From: a bacterium
Lineage (GTDB): Bacteria; Myxococcota_A; UBA9160; SZUA-336
Direction of reading: 5' to 3'
Length of the DNA stretch: 64,000 nt
NCBI GenBank assembly: GCA_024226335.1
Contig: JAAELY010000238.1
Coordinates: forward strand, 1 to 64,000
The position numbers and the translations under genes are program-made. Below the pieces are notes generated by a model, which saw only the letters and a list, made by a program, of their open reading frames with translations, ran no database searches and had not been told where the DNA came from. Positions 45,901-57,317 of this stretch are shown in pieces. The number at the start of each line of letters is the position of its first letter. Position 1 is the stretch's first letter.

Positions 45901-47832
45901 ATGTGTGGAATCGCAGGTATCGTGGACCCACAGGGAGTTTCTCGAGACGCATTACAGGGCATGATGCAGGTGTTGAGGCACCGGGGGCCCGACGACGAGG
46001 GAATGCTCTTGAAGGGCTGCGTGGGGTTCGGTCATCGGCGGTTGTCGATCATCGATCCCGAAACCGGGCAGCAACCGATGTCGAATGCGGACGGCACCGT
46101 CTGGATCTGCTTTAACGGCGAAATCTATAACTACCGAGAGCTCAGGGCAGAATTGGAACCTCACTGCTCTTTCGCGACCAATAGCGATACGGAGGTGATA
46201 CTGCGCCTCTACGAGCGATACGGTGAGGCGTGCGTAACCCGGTTGAGGGGGATGTTCGCGTTTGCGATCTACGATCACGCCCGCAGGAAACTTTTTGCCG
46301 CCCGCGACCATCTGGGTCAGAAACCCTTCTACTATCACCACGATGCTGACACTTTGCTGTTTGCGTCGGAGATCAAGGGTCTCCTGGCAGCCAAGCCAGC
46401 GCTTCGCGAGATGGATCCGAACGCGCTCTACGAATACCTGACCGTTCGCATCGTCGCGCCGCCCCGCTCGATGTTTCGGGCAGTTCGCAAGTTGCCGCCC
46501 GCGCATACGCTGACCTTCGAGAACGGCCAGGTCGAGGTGAAGCGTTTCTGGAGTCTGGACTTCAATCGGAAACTCTCTCTCTCGTTTGATGAAGCAACGG
46601 ATGAGCTGGAGAGGCGCTTTCTCGAGTCCGTGAAGTACCACATGGTCAGTGATGTCGAGGTGGGTGCGTTTCTCAGTGGCGGTCTCGACTCGAGTCTGAT
46701 CGTGGCCATGATGAGCAAGGTCTCTGAAAACCCGATCACGACGTTTTCCGGAGATGTTCCCTATGAGCGGTACAGCGAACTGCCCTACGCGAATCTTGTT
46801 TCGCAGCGCTTTGGAACCAACCACCATCCTCTGACCATCGAGCCTTCGCTCGTGCGCATGTTGCCGAAGCAGGTCTGGCATCTCGATGAGCCCTCGGACC
46901 CGCTTTCCCTGTGCGTCTATCACCTGTCCGAACTGGCGAGCAAACACCTGAAGGTGGTTCTCGGAGGTGATGGCGGAGACGAACTCTTCGGAGGCTACGA
47001 TCGCTACTACGGCAACTCCTATGCCTCCTATCTCGCACTCTTGCCGCAAGCGGTTCGCAAGCGCGTGTTGGAACCGCTGCTCGGTCTCATGCCAGCGGGA
47101 TTCTGGTATCGGAGCGTGAGTCACAAACTGCGCTGGATCCTCGATATGTCCTACCACCGGGACGGCTCCAGATACGCCAAGAGCCTCAGCTACTTCTATT
47201 TTTCCGATCGCTATCGCGACTCTCTATACACCGAAAAGTTCAGGAGCGAGGTGGCGGCGTTCGATCCCGAGGGGTCCATCAAGCAGTATTTCGATACGGA
47301 CAACGCCAGCGAACTGGTCGATCGTATGCTTCATTCCGACAGCATGATCCGCATGCCCGATCATCCGGTGATGATTCAGGACCGAATGACAATGGCTCAC
47401 GGGTTGGAGGCTCGGGCTCCGTTTCTCGATCACAAACTGGCCGAGTTCTGCGCTCAGCTACCGCCCCGCTTCAAGGTCAAGAGGAACAAGCTTCGCCGCA
47501 TTGAGCAGGAACTCGGACGTCGCCACCTGCCCGCGGAGTTGTCTCGGCGCAAGAAGCAGGGCTTCTCGTCGGCATTGCCGTATCTGCTCGCCGACGAATT
47601 TCGCACCCTGTACGACGTGCTGCTGTCCCAATCTCGTCTGGTTGCCGAGGGCATCTTGCACAAGGCGGCGATCGACGAACTTCTGAAGGCTCATCTCGAG
47701 CATCGGGCAGATCACGGCAATCGGCTCTGGCTGCTGTGCAATTCCGAGATCTGGTATCGGATGTTCATCGACGGCGAGTCTGTCGACGCGTTGCAGGAGA
47801 CCCTGATGCGAGGATCCGCAGACCGATCCTAG
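45901..47832 (+). CDS. asnB: Asparagine synthetase (glutamine-hydrolysing) / exopolysaccharide-type amidotransferase
   Basis: This 643-residue class II amidotransferase has the nucleophile Cys2 exposed after Met removal (MCGIAGIV), glutaminase motifs RHRGPDDEG and FNGEIYNYREL, and the synthetase domain with PP-loop SGGLDSSLIVAMM, GGDGGDELFGGYDRY and APFLDH. It makes asparagine from aspartate and glutamine, or amidates another acid. In PEP-CTERM and exopolysaccharide loci close homologues amidate surface polymers, which fits the neighbours here better than primary metabolism. The exact substrate is open. Confidence 0.93.
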   Translation: MCGIAGIVDPQGVSRDALQGMMQVLRHRGPDDEGMLLKGCVGFGHRRLSIIDPETGQQPMSNADGTVWICFNGEIYNYRELRAELEPHCSFATNSDTEVILRLYERYGEACVTRLRGMFAFAIYDHARRKLFAARDHLGQKPFYYHHDADTLLFASEIKGLLAAKPALREMDPNALYEYLTVRIVAPPRSMFRAVRKLPPAHTLTFENGQVEVKRFWSLDFNRKLSLSFDEATDELERRFLESVKYHMVSDVEVGAFLSGGLDSSLIVAMMSKVSENPITTFSGDVPYERYSELPYANLVSQRFGTNHHPLTIEPSLVRMLPKQVWHLDEPSDPLSLCVYHLSELASKHLKVVLGGDGGDELFGGYDRYYGNSYASYLALLPQAVRKRVLEPLLGLMPAGFWYRSVSHKLRWILDMSYHRDGSRYAKSLSYFYFSDRYRDSLYTEKFRSEVAAFDPEGSIKQYFDTDNASELVDRMLHSDSMIRMPDHPVMIQDRMTMAHGLEARAPFLDHKLAEFCAQLPPRFKVKRNKLRRIEQELGRRHLPAELSRRKKQGFSSALPYLLADEFRTLYDVLLSQSRLVAEGILHKAAIDELLKAHLEHRADHGNRLWLLCNSEIWYRMFIDGESVDALQETLMRGSADRS

Positions 47833-49221
47833 TCACCCGTCCTTCGAGTGACGGCTTGCCTGGGACTCGCCCGGATTCCGGTCGTCATCCCAGCGTTTTC
47901 TCTGTCGTTCGGCGATAGGGGCTTCAGCGCCTTCTTCGGATGGTTCGTAGTAGCGAGCCTTCGTCAGTCGATCCGGCAGGTACTGTTCGCGCACGAAGTG
48001 TGCGGGGTGATCGTGCGGGTACTGGTAGCCTTTTCCGTAGCCCTCTCGCTTCATCAATTCGGTGGGCGCATTGCGCAGGGGCATGGGCACCGGAAGGGCG
48101 CCGTGTTCGCTCACGTCTCCGGTGGCGCGATCGAGTGCGAGCTTGCTCGCGTTGCTCTTGGGCGCCGAGGCCAGGTAGGTCGCGCACTGCGAAAAGATCA
48201 AACGACCTTCCGGCAGGCCTACGCGATCGAAGGCTTCGGTCGTGGCGACTGCGAGCGAGAGCGCCTGCGGATCGGCGTTGCCGATGTCTTCCGCGGCGAA
48301 GATCAGCATGCGACGTGCGATGAAGCGCGGATCCTCGCCCCCTTCGAGCATGCGTACGAGCCAGTAGACCGCGGCATTGGGGTCGCTGCCTCGCATGCTC
48401 TTGATGAACGCGCTGATCACGTCGTAGTGCATATCGCCGGACTTGTCGTAGTCGGGCAGTCGCGCCTCGACGGCGGCTTCGATCGAGGCGCGATCGATAC
48501 GCTTCTCGACACGATCGGCCGCGGTGTCGAGCAGGCTCAACGCACGTCGCGCGTCGCCCTGTGAAAGACGGCCCAGCAATTCGAGGGCTGCGTCGTCGAT
48601 CGCGAGTTCGCGCTCGCCGAGTCCGCGCTCTACATCCTTCAACGCGCGCGCGACGATGCGTTCGAGCGCCGCATCGTCGAGGGCCTTGAGAGTGAATACC
48701 TGACAACGCGAACGAAGCGCCGGGATCACCTCGAAGCCGGGATTTTCGGTGGTCGCACCGATCAGCGTGAAGACGCCGCGCTCGACGTAAGGCAGTAGAG
48801 CGTCCTGCTGCACCTTGTTGAAGCGATGGATCTCGTCGATCAGAAGGGCTGTTCGGCGCCCGGCCGCCTGAGCCTGCTCGGCTCGAGCGATGGCTTCGCG
48901 CAGTTCTTTGACGCCCGAGAGCACCGCCGATACCGCTTCGAAGCGCAGATCGGCGCGCTCGGCGAGCAGGCGAGCCAGGGTGGTCTTGCCCGAACCCGGG
49001 GGGCCCCAGAAAATCGCCGAAGGCAGTCGCCCCTGGCCGTGGAGCACCGGAGCCAGCGGTTTTCCCTCGCCGAGCAGGTGTTGCTGACCCTCGAAATCCT
49101 CGAGTCGGTTCGGCCGCATGCGTTCCGCAAGCGGCGCATCGGCGGCCCTCGCGTCGGAGTTCGGGCCGGTGCTGGCGGTCAGGCCAGGTTTTGAAGAATC
49201 CTTGCGAGGGAATAGTTCCAC
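47833..49221 (-). CDS. rarA: Replication-associated recombination protein A (AAA+ ATPase)
   Basis: This 462-residue protein has Walker A WGPPGSGKTTLARLLA, Walker B LLIDEIHRFNKVQQDALLP, sensor 1 (GATTENPGFEV), and the C-terminal MgsA region (KSMRGSDPNAAVYWLVRMLEGGEDP and MPLRNAPTELMK). It works at stalled replication forks with SSB and RecA. The GTG start at 49221 is divergent from recN, so two DNA-repair genes share one intergenic region. Confidence 0.96.
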   Translation of the reverse strand: MELFPRKDSSKPGLTASTGPNSDARAADAPLAERMRPNRLEDFEGQQHLLGEGKPLAPVLHGQGRLPSAIFWGPPGSGKTTLARLLAERADLRFEAVSAVLSGVKELREAIARAEQAQAAGRRTALLIDEIHRFNKVQQDALLPYVERGVFTLIGATTENPGFEVIPALRSRCQVFTLKALDDAALERIVARALKDVERGLGERELAIDDAALELLGRLSQGDARRALSLLDTAADRVEKRIDRASIEAAVEARLPDYDKSGDMHYDVISAFIKSMRGSDPNAAVYWLVRMLEGGEDPRFIARRMLIFAAEDIGNADPQALSLAVATTEAFDRVGLPEGRLIFSQCATYLASAPKSNASKLALDRATGDVSEHGALPVPMPLRNAPTELMKREGYGKGYQYPHDHPAHFVREQYLPDRLTKARYYEPSEEGAEAPIAERQRKRWDDDRNPGESQASRHSKDG

Positions 49222-49322
49222 GCGCCCAGTCTACTCCCGTGAGGCCCGTCGGGGGAGCCCGTCGCTTGCTCGACGCGAGGCCGGGTGGCACTGTTGCGCT
49301 GTGGTCAAGGTGGGGGAACGCG

Positions 49323-51002
49323 TTGATCCAGACGCTCCGTGTGCGAAATCTCGCGACGATTGAAGAACTCGACCTGGAACTCGGCGACGGTCTCAACGTG
49401 TTGACCGGGGAGACGGGTGCCGGTAAGTCGGTGCTCTTTGGAGCCATCGGCATGCTCTCGGGCCGTCGCGTGTCGAGTGAGGTCGTGCGCACCGGTGCTG
49501 CTGAAGCTCGGGTCGAGGCGGTCTTCGACGCCGTCGCTCTGCTCGAGCGCGCGCGCGAACTGGGACTCGCTGGCGATGAGGACGATCAGTTACTGGTCGC
49601 GCGCAGCGTTTCGCGCGAGGGGCGAGGCAAAGTCCACGTGAACGGGCGGCTCGCCACGGTCGCGATGCTCTCGGATCTCCTCGGCGACGCACTGGAGATC
49701 GTCGGCCAGGGGGAGCACCAGCGCCTTCTGCGTCCCGAGGTCCAGGCGGAGTTGCTCGACGGCTACGGTGAACTCGAAGCACCCGCCGCCGAAGTTCGCG
49801 AGCTCTACGCGCGCTGGCGAGTGATCGCAATCGAGTTGCAGGAAAGACGCGCCCGCGCGGCTGAACTCGCACGTCGCGAGGACCAGTTGCGTTTCGAGAT
49901 CGAGCAGATCGACCAGTTGGATCCTCAGCCCGGTGAGCTTGCAGCGCTGGACGAGGAGCTGGCCCGCCTGGGCCATGTCGATCGTCTGGGGCAGGCGAGT
50001 GCGTCGGCTTCGAGTGCACTCGAAGCCGACGACGGCGCGCGAGCGCGGATCGGCGCGGCCCGAGCGGCCCTGCGACAGGTTTCGGAACTGGACCGGTCGC
50101 TGGGCGAGATCATCGATGGGCTGCAAAGGGCGGCATTGGAACTCGAGGAAAGCGTCGGCGCTCTCGAGCGCTATTCGGCTTCGCTGGAATCCGATCCGGC
50201 CAGGCTGGCTCGGGTGGAAGATCGCCTGGCAGAGCTGCGGCGTCTGCAGACCCGCTACGGACCCGACGAAGTCGCCATCCTGGCCTATCGCGACAATGCC
50301 CGGGCAGAACTCGATGCGATCGGCGGGGGCGAGGCGCGCAACGCCGAGCTGGAGGCCGAACAGGCCGAGCTTGCCGAGCAGATCGACGCTTCTGCGCGCA
50401 ACCTCACGCGATTGCGGCGCGCGGTGGGGGATGACCTCGAGAAGAAGATCGGGAAAGAGTTGAAGGCGCTGGATCTCCAACGCGCCCACTTCGGCGTCGC
50501 GCTCGAGGTCGTTTCGGCGAAAACGCCCGACGGACTCGAAGCCCCGTCAGGTCCCGGTGGGCGCGAGCGCGCCTGCTTCATGCTGGCGGCAAACCCCGGA
50601 GAAGAGCCCAAGCGTCTGCGCGATGCCGCATCTGGCGGTGAGTTGTCGCGTCTGCTCCTGGCCCTGCGCAATGTCTTGCGCGATGCGGACCGCGAGCGTG
50701 TCCTGCTCTTTGACGAAATCGATGCCGGCCTGGGCGGGGCGACTGCCAGCCGGGTAGGGGAGCGGCTCCGGGCTCTGGCCTCCCGGCATCAGATCGTCTC
50801 GATCACCCATCTGCCACAGGTGGCCGCTTTGGGCAGCACGCATTTCCGCGTGGTCAAGCAGGTGCGGGGAAAACGCACCCTGACCGGTGTCGAGACTCTC
50901 CAGGGGTCCGAGCGTGTCGACGAGATCGCGCGTATGGCCGGAGATGGCAAGCTCAGCAAAGTCGCGCGTGCGCATGCGCGGGAACTTCTGGCGCAAGCCT
51001 GA
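49323..51002 (+). CDS. recN: DNA repair protein RecN
   Basis: This 559-residue SMC-like ATPase has an N-terminal IQTLRVRNLATIEEL and Walker A TGETGAGKSVL, a long coiled coil (about 150-390), and C-terminal signature ASGGELSRLLLALRNV with Walker B VLLFDEIDAGLGG. It organises broken ends during double-strand-break repair. The start is TTG at 49323, chosen because the family begins at this residue and GGGGGA lies 7 nt upstream; the open frame continues farther but is not conserved. Confidence 0.95.
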   Translation: MIQTLRVRNLATIEELDLELGDGLNVLTGETGAGKSVLFGAIGMLSGRRVSSEVVRTGAAEARVEAVFDAVALLERARELGLAGDEDDQLLVARSVSREGRGKVHVNGRLATVAMLSDLLGDALEIVGQGEHQRLLRPEVQAELLDGYGELEAPAAEVRELYARWRVIAIELQERRARAAELARREDQLRFEIEQIDQLDPQPGELAALDEELARLGHVDRLGQASASASSALEADDGARARIGAARAALRQVSELDRSLGEIIDGLQRAALELEESVGALERYSASLESDPARLARVEDRLAELRRLQTRYGPDEVAILAYRDNARAELDAIGGGEARNAELEAEQAELAEQIDASARNLTRLRRAVGDDLEKKIGKELKALDLQRAHFGVALEVVSAKTPDGLEAPSGPGGRERACFMLAANPGEEPKRLRDAASGGELSRLLLALRNVLRDADRERVLLFDEIDAGLGGATASRVGERLRALASRHQIVSITHLPQVAALGSTHFRVVKQVRGKRTLTGVETLQGSERVDEIARMAGDGKLSKVARAHARELLAQA

Positions 51003-51113
51003 CGCACCTCCCGGGTCGGTGTGTGACCTGAATCCTCAAGTTTCTGGGTCCGCAGCCGATTTCTAGAATCTGAGTACTGGTTTGCGCCGGTTTGTGCACG
51101 CAGAAGGAATCCC

Positions 51114-51485
51114 ATGGCCCAGGGAGAAGTCGGCTCTACGAGTGAACTCGCCCCACCATCGGCGGCGACATGCGCGATTGTTCGCGTGGAAAGTGGCTTC
51201 TACGAAGGACTCGAGTGGTCTCTGCACCGTTCCAGCACGGTGATCGGACGTGGACGACACGCGGATCTCCTCTTGAACGAAGCGACGATCTCTCGAGCCC
51301 ACGCACTGCTGGGGCGAGATGGAGAACGCGTTTTCGTGCAAGACCTGGGCAGTACGAATGGCACGCTCGTCAACGGAACACGAGCGGAGCGCCAGGAACT
51401 CGAAGACGGGGATGAGCTGACCATGGGTCGGCTCATCCTGCGAGTGCGAATTTCAAATGCAGAAGAGGTTGCGGTCGGTGTCTAA
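51114..51485 (+). CDS. FHA domain protein
   Basis: This 123-residue protein is almost entirely one forkhead-associated domain: TVIGRGRHADLLLNEATISRAHA (phosphothreonine-contacting Arg and SRxH), then VQDLGSTNGTLVNG. It binds phosphothreonine peptides, so a Ser/Thr kinase partner elsewhere is implied. A ribosome site AAGGAA precedes the ATG. Its end overlaps the M23 peptidase gene by 8 bp, suggesting that phospho-signalling bears on envelope or cell-wall remodelling. Confidence 0.93.
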   Translation: MAQGEVGSTSELAPPSAATCAIVRVESGFYEGLEWSLHRSSTVIGRGRHADLLLNEATISRAHALLGRDGERVFVQDLGSTNGTLVNGTRAERQELEDGDELTMGRLILRVRISNAEEVAVGV

Positions 51486-52401
51486 GCGCTCGACAGACAG
51501 GAACGAGGTCGTCACGTTCATGTACGTGCCGGACCAGACGGCCGCGATCAAACGCTTCAGCATCAGACGAACGACGATCCAACGCGCATTGATCGCACTT
51601 TCGGTCGCCGCCGCGGCGTTTCTGATCATGTCGATCGACTACGTGATCGCGCGTATCGAGTTGAGCGAACTCGACGACCTTCGCGCCGAAACGGTCGATC
51701 AGCGCAATGAGATCCAGGATTACGTAGACCGGGTCGACCGCATCAAGGAACGCCTGGCCAAGATCAACGGCATGGAGCGCAAACTGCGCGTGATCACGAA
51801 CCTCGATCCGGCCGATCCACGACCGCTTCCGGGGATCGGCGGAACGGACGGCGAGCTGCTGGGAACGGAGGATCTGGCCTGGCTCTCGCGTACCAAACGG
51901 CACCAGCAACTCAAGGACAGTCTCGATCACCTGACCCAGGCTGCTGGGGTTCAGGAAGAAAGCCTGTCCAATCTGATCATCCACCTCGAAGGCCAGACGG
52001 CGAGGCTTCTACACACTCCCTCGATTACTCCGACGACGGGCTGGATTACTTCCTCTTACGGCTATCGATCGTCTCCGTTTACCAGCAATCGCGAGTTTCA
52101 TCGCGGTCTCGATATTGCCGGACGTCAGGGCACGCCGATTCTCGCACCGGCCGATGGCAAGGTGCGATTTGCGGGTCAGAAGCGCGCACTCGGCAATGCG
52201 GTGCGCCTGCAGCACGGCTACGGCATAGAGACCATCTATGGCCACCTGTCGGAACTGCTGGTCAAGCCCGGCGAGAAGGTCAAACGCGGTCAGAAGATCG
52301 CGCTCATGGGTACGACGGGTCGCAGTACCGGGCCTCATCTTCACTATCAGGTGATGCTGAATTCCAAGCCCGTAAACCCGCGAAACTACATGCTTGACTG
52401 A
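51478..52401 (+). CDS. M23 family peptidoglycan metallopeptidase
   Basis: This protein of about 307 residues has a short basic cytoplasmic N-terminus, one TM helix (about 38-58), a coiled coil (about 60-105) and a C-terminal LytM/M23 domain with zinc ligands in HRGLDIAGRQGTPI and HLHYQVMLN. The GTG at 51478 has AGAGG nine bases upstream; the ATG at 51457 is also in frame but lacks one. The coiled coil plus M23 layout resembles EnvC/NlpD-like and Geobacter secA-linked peptidases. It cuts peptide cross-links or activates amidases. Confidence 0.93.
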   Translation: MSKRSTDRNEVVTFMYVPDQTAAIKRFSIRRTTIQRALIALSVAAAAFLIMSIDYVIARIELSELDDLRAETVDQRNEIQDYVDRVDRIKERLAKINGMERKLRVITNLDPADPRPLPGIGGTDGELLGTEDLAWLSRTKRHQQLKDSLDHLTQAAGVQEESLSNLIIHLEGQTARLLHTPSITPTTGWITSSYGYRSSPFTSNREFHRGLDIAGRQGTPILAPADGKVRFAGQKRALGNAVRLQHGYGIETIYGHLSELLVKPGEKVKRGQKIALMGTTGRSTGPHLHYQVMLNSKPVNPRNYMLD

Positions 52402-52427
52402 TTCTGGCTGAGCGCAGGGCCCTGCCG

Positions 52428-52460
52428 TATACTCCAGCGCCTGCCATTCCACAGTGACGT

Positions 52461-52475
<15 letters not shown>
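52428..52475 (+). promoter_or_regulatory. secA -10 element, ribosome site and ATC initiation context
   Basis: TATACT (52428-52433) is a good -10 with a weak -35 (CTGGCT, 52404-52409). GGAGG at 52463-52467 is followed after 5 nt by ATC at 52473, exactly where SecA homologues begin (AGFLKKIFGS). No ATG or GTG is in frame; the only canonical start is TTG at 52461, which overlaps the ribosome site. Confidence 0.5.
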
Positions 52476-55172
<2,697 letters not shown>

Positions 55173-55187
55173 CCCTGGAAAAAACAC

Positions 55188-56366
55188 ATGGCCGTACGCA
55201 TTCCGGGCTTCCGGGCGTCGGGAATCAGCTGTGGGATCAAGCCGAGCGGAGCGCTCGATCTCGCGATCATCGAATCGGACCGGCCGGCTAACGTCGCGGC
55301 CGTCTTTACGCGCAGTCGCGTTCCCGGTGCGCCGGTCGTCATTTCGCGACAGCGCGCTCGCCGGGGAGTGGCCCGGGCCATCGTCGTGAACAGCGGTATC
55401 TCCAACGTCGCCATGGGCGAGCAGGGTTTGCGCGACGCGCGAGAGATGACGATTTTGACCGCGCGCGAACTGGCTGTACCGGTCTCGCAAGTGCTGGTGG
55501 CCTCGACCGGAGTGATCGGTCAGCCGCTGCCGATGAACAAACTGCGCGAGGGGATTCCCCGGGCCGCACGGGGTCTGTCGGAGGCCGGTTTTTCAAGGGC
55601 CGCGCGCGCCATACTGACGACGGATCTCAAGTCGAAACTCGTCACGTCGAAGAGGCGAGGTTTTTCGCTGCTCGGCTTCGCCAAGGGTTCGGGCATGATC
55701 CAACCCGACATGGCCACGATGCTGGCCTACGTGGTGACCGATCTTGCAGTCGAGACTTCGTTTCTGCGCGAGGCTCTCAAAGAAGCCGTGGGCCCATCCC
55801 TCAACTCGCTGACGATCGATGGAGAGACGAGCACCAGCGATACGCTCGTGGTCATGGCCAATGGCGCAGCGGGCAATCGACCGCTGACGGCGCGCTCGAC
55901 CCGCGCGCGCGAGTTTCAGCGCGCGCTCGGCGACGTCTGTTCCGAACTTGCCGAGAAACTCGCGCTAGACGGCGAGGGAGCGACACGCATCGCCACCGTC
56001 GAGGTGACCGGCGCTCGGAGTCATCCGGCCGCCGATCGGGTCGCACGCAGCATCGCCAACTCGGCTCTGGTCAAGACGGCGTTGTTTGGCGCAGACCCGA
56101 ACTGGGGACGCATCGTGCAGGCGGCGGGTGCCGCCGGTGTTCCGTTCAGACAGTCGCAGCTCGCGGTTCGAATTGGCGGTGTGCAGATGCTGAACAAGGG
56201 CGAGCCCTGCGGTGGCGCACGAGCGCTGCATCGGGCAGAACGAGCCGTCAAGCGCAAGCGGGTCGCGATCGAGGTTTCGCTCGGTACTGGACCGGGGCGC
56301 GCTCGCATCCTGACGACGGACCTCAGCTACGAGTACGTGCGCATCAACGCGGAGTACACCACGTGA
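55188..56366 (+). CDS. argJ: Bifunctional ornithine/glutamate N-acetyltransferase
   Basis: This 392-residue self-cleaving enzyme has the autoprocessing site in KGSGMIQPDMATML, with the Thr that becomes the beta-subunit nucleophile, and GADPNWGRI near the end. It moves acetyl from N-acetylornithine to glutamate in arginine synthesis and may also use acetyl-CoA. The loop NSGISNVAMGEQG differs from the more common NSGNANACTG form, so the acetyl-CoA activity is uncertain. It follows secA by 15 bp. Confidence 0.95.
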   Translation: MAVRIPGFRASGISCGIKPSGALDLAIIESDRPANVAAVFTRSRVPGAPVVISRQRARRGVARAIVVNSGISNVAMGEQGLRDAREMTILTARELAVPVSQVLVASTGVIGQPLPMNKLREGIPRAARGLSEAGFSRAARAILTTDLKSKLVTSKRRGFSLLGFAKGSGMIQPDMATMLAYVVTDLAVETSFLREALKEAVGPSLNSLTIDGETSTSDTLVVMANGAAGNRPLTARSTRAREFQRALGDVCSELAEKLALDGEGATRIATVEVTGARSHPAADRVARSIANSALVKTALFGADPNWGRIVQAAGAAGVPFRQSQLAVRIGGVQMLNKGEPCGGARALHRAERAVKRKRVAIEVSLGTGPGRARILTTDLSYEYVRINAEYTT

Positions 56367-57070
56367 TCGAACTCGTGCTCGTACGTCACGGTCAACCCGA
56401 CTGGGAGCCCGAGGGTCGTGCCGTCGACGAACCAGAACTCACTTCTCTGGGCCACCAGCAGGCGGAGTCGGTCGCAGAAGCGCTGGCCGGAGAGCATTTC
56501 GACTCCTTGCACGTGAGTCCGCTGCTTCGTACACAGCAGACCATGGAACCGATCGCCCGGCGGCTGGGCATGGAGCCGGTGAGCGAATCCTGGCTGGCCG
56601 AGCTGCGCCTGCCGCCGCTGGAGGGCAGTACCTCCAAGGAAGTCCAGGAGTTCTTTGCCCACGCGAATGCGCGCGAACTTGAGCACTGGTGGGATGGCCT
56701 GCCGGGCGGGGAGAGCTTCCGGCACTTCTATGAACGCGTGACCGGCGGCGTGGAGAATTGGCTGGACGCCAGTTGTGCTGCCCGGATCCATGAGGACACG
56801 GCCCATCGTCTGTGGACGCCCGCAGAGCCGCAGAAACTGCTGATCGTTGCCCACGAAGGGACCAATGCCGTGTTGATTTCCCACCTACTGGGAATCGAAC
56901 CGGTTCCCTGGGCCTGGCTGCGCTTTCGCACCGCCTGGTGCGGAATCAACCGAATCCAGATGGCCGAGGTCGCAGGTGGCTGTGTGTGGACCCTGCGCAG
57001 TTTCAACAGGATCGACCACCAGGCGCATCTGCCGCCGGAGCACGGCTTGCCGATTCCGCTCCAGCCCTGA
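56363..57070 (+). CDS. Histidine phosphatase family protein (phosphoglycerate mutase-like)
   Basis: This 235-residue protein has LVRHGQPDW with the phospho-accepting His, RTQQTMEP, the acid residue region (LRLPPLEG) and the second catalytic His in VAHEGTNAVLISHLLG. It starts with GTG overlapping the argJ stop (GTGA). It could be a phosphatase of small metabolites; the substrate is unknown. It is the last gene before the rpsB promoter region. Confidence 0.9.
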   Translation: MIELVLVRHGQPDWEPEGRAVDEPELTSLGHQQAESVAEALAGEHFDSLHVSPLLRTQQTMEPIARRLGMEPVSESWLAELRLPPLEGSTSKEVQEFFAHANARELEHWWDGLPGGESFRHFYERVTGGVENWLDASCAARIHEDTAHRLWTPAEPQKLLIVAHEGTNAVLISHLLGIEPVPWAWLRFRTAWCGINRIQMAEVAGGCVWTLRSFNRIDHQAHLPPEHGLPIPLQP

Positions 57071-57097
57071 TTTTCCTGCTAATTCGGGACCTTAGAC

Positions 57098-57126
57098 TTG
57101 AGCCCCTGCGCTGGCTCTGCTATATC
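57098..57126 (+). promoter_or_regulatory. Putative sigma-70 promoter of the rpsB operon
   Basis: TTGAGC (57098-57103) is followed after exactly 17 bp by TATATC (57121-57126). Transcription from about 57133 would give a ~185-nt leader before rpsB. No open frame within the leader is convincing; it could hold an S2 autoregulatory structure, which I could not establish by eye. Confidence 0.5.
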
Positions 57127-57317
57127 AGCCCAGTTCGCAATTCACACGCCCCGTCCGTTTTCGGGTTCTGCGATCCCACCGCGGAGGAAGACGGCGGTCA
57201 CCTCTGAGGAAGAAGCACCGCCGCCAGGCGTCGGTGTTCCAGGCCGAGGGGCGGAGGCAAAAAACCCGAGTCGCAACGGACCGCGAGTTCGTGCGGCACA
57301 CTTCGGAGAAATTCTCG

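Noticed and set aside
47924-49492. 522-codon minus-strand frame over rarA
   Set aside because: Arg-rich, low-complexity shadow in another frame of rarA, extending into recN; no domain.
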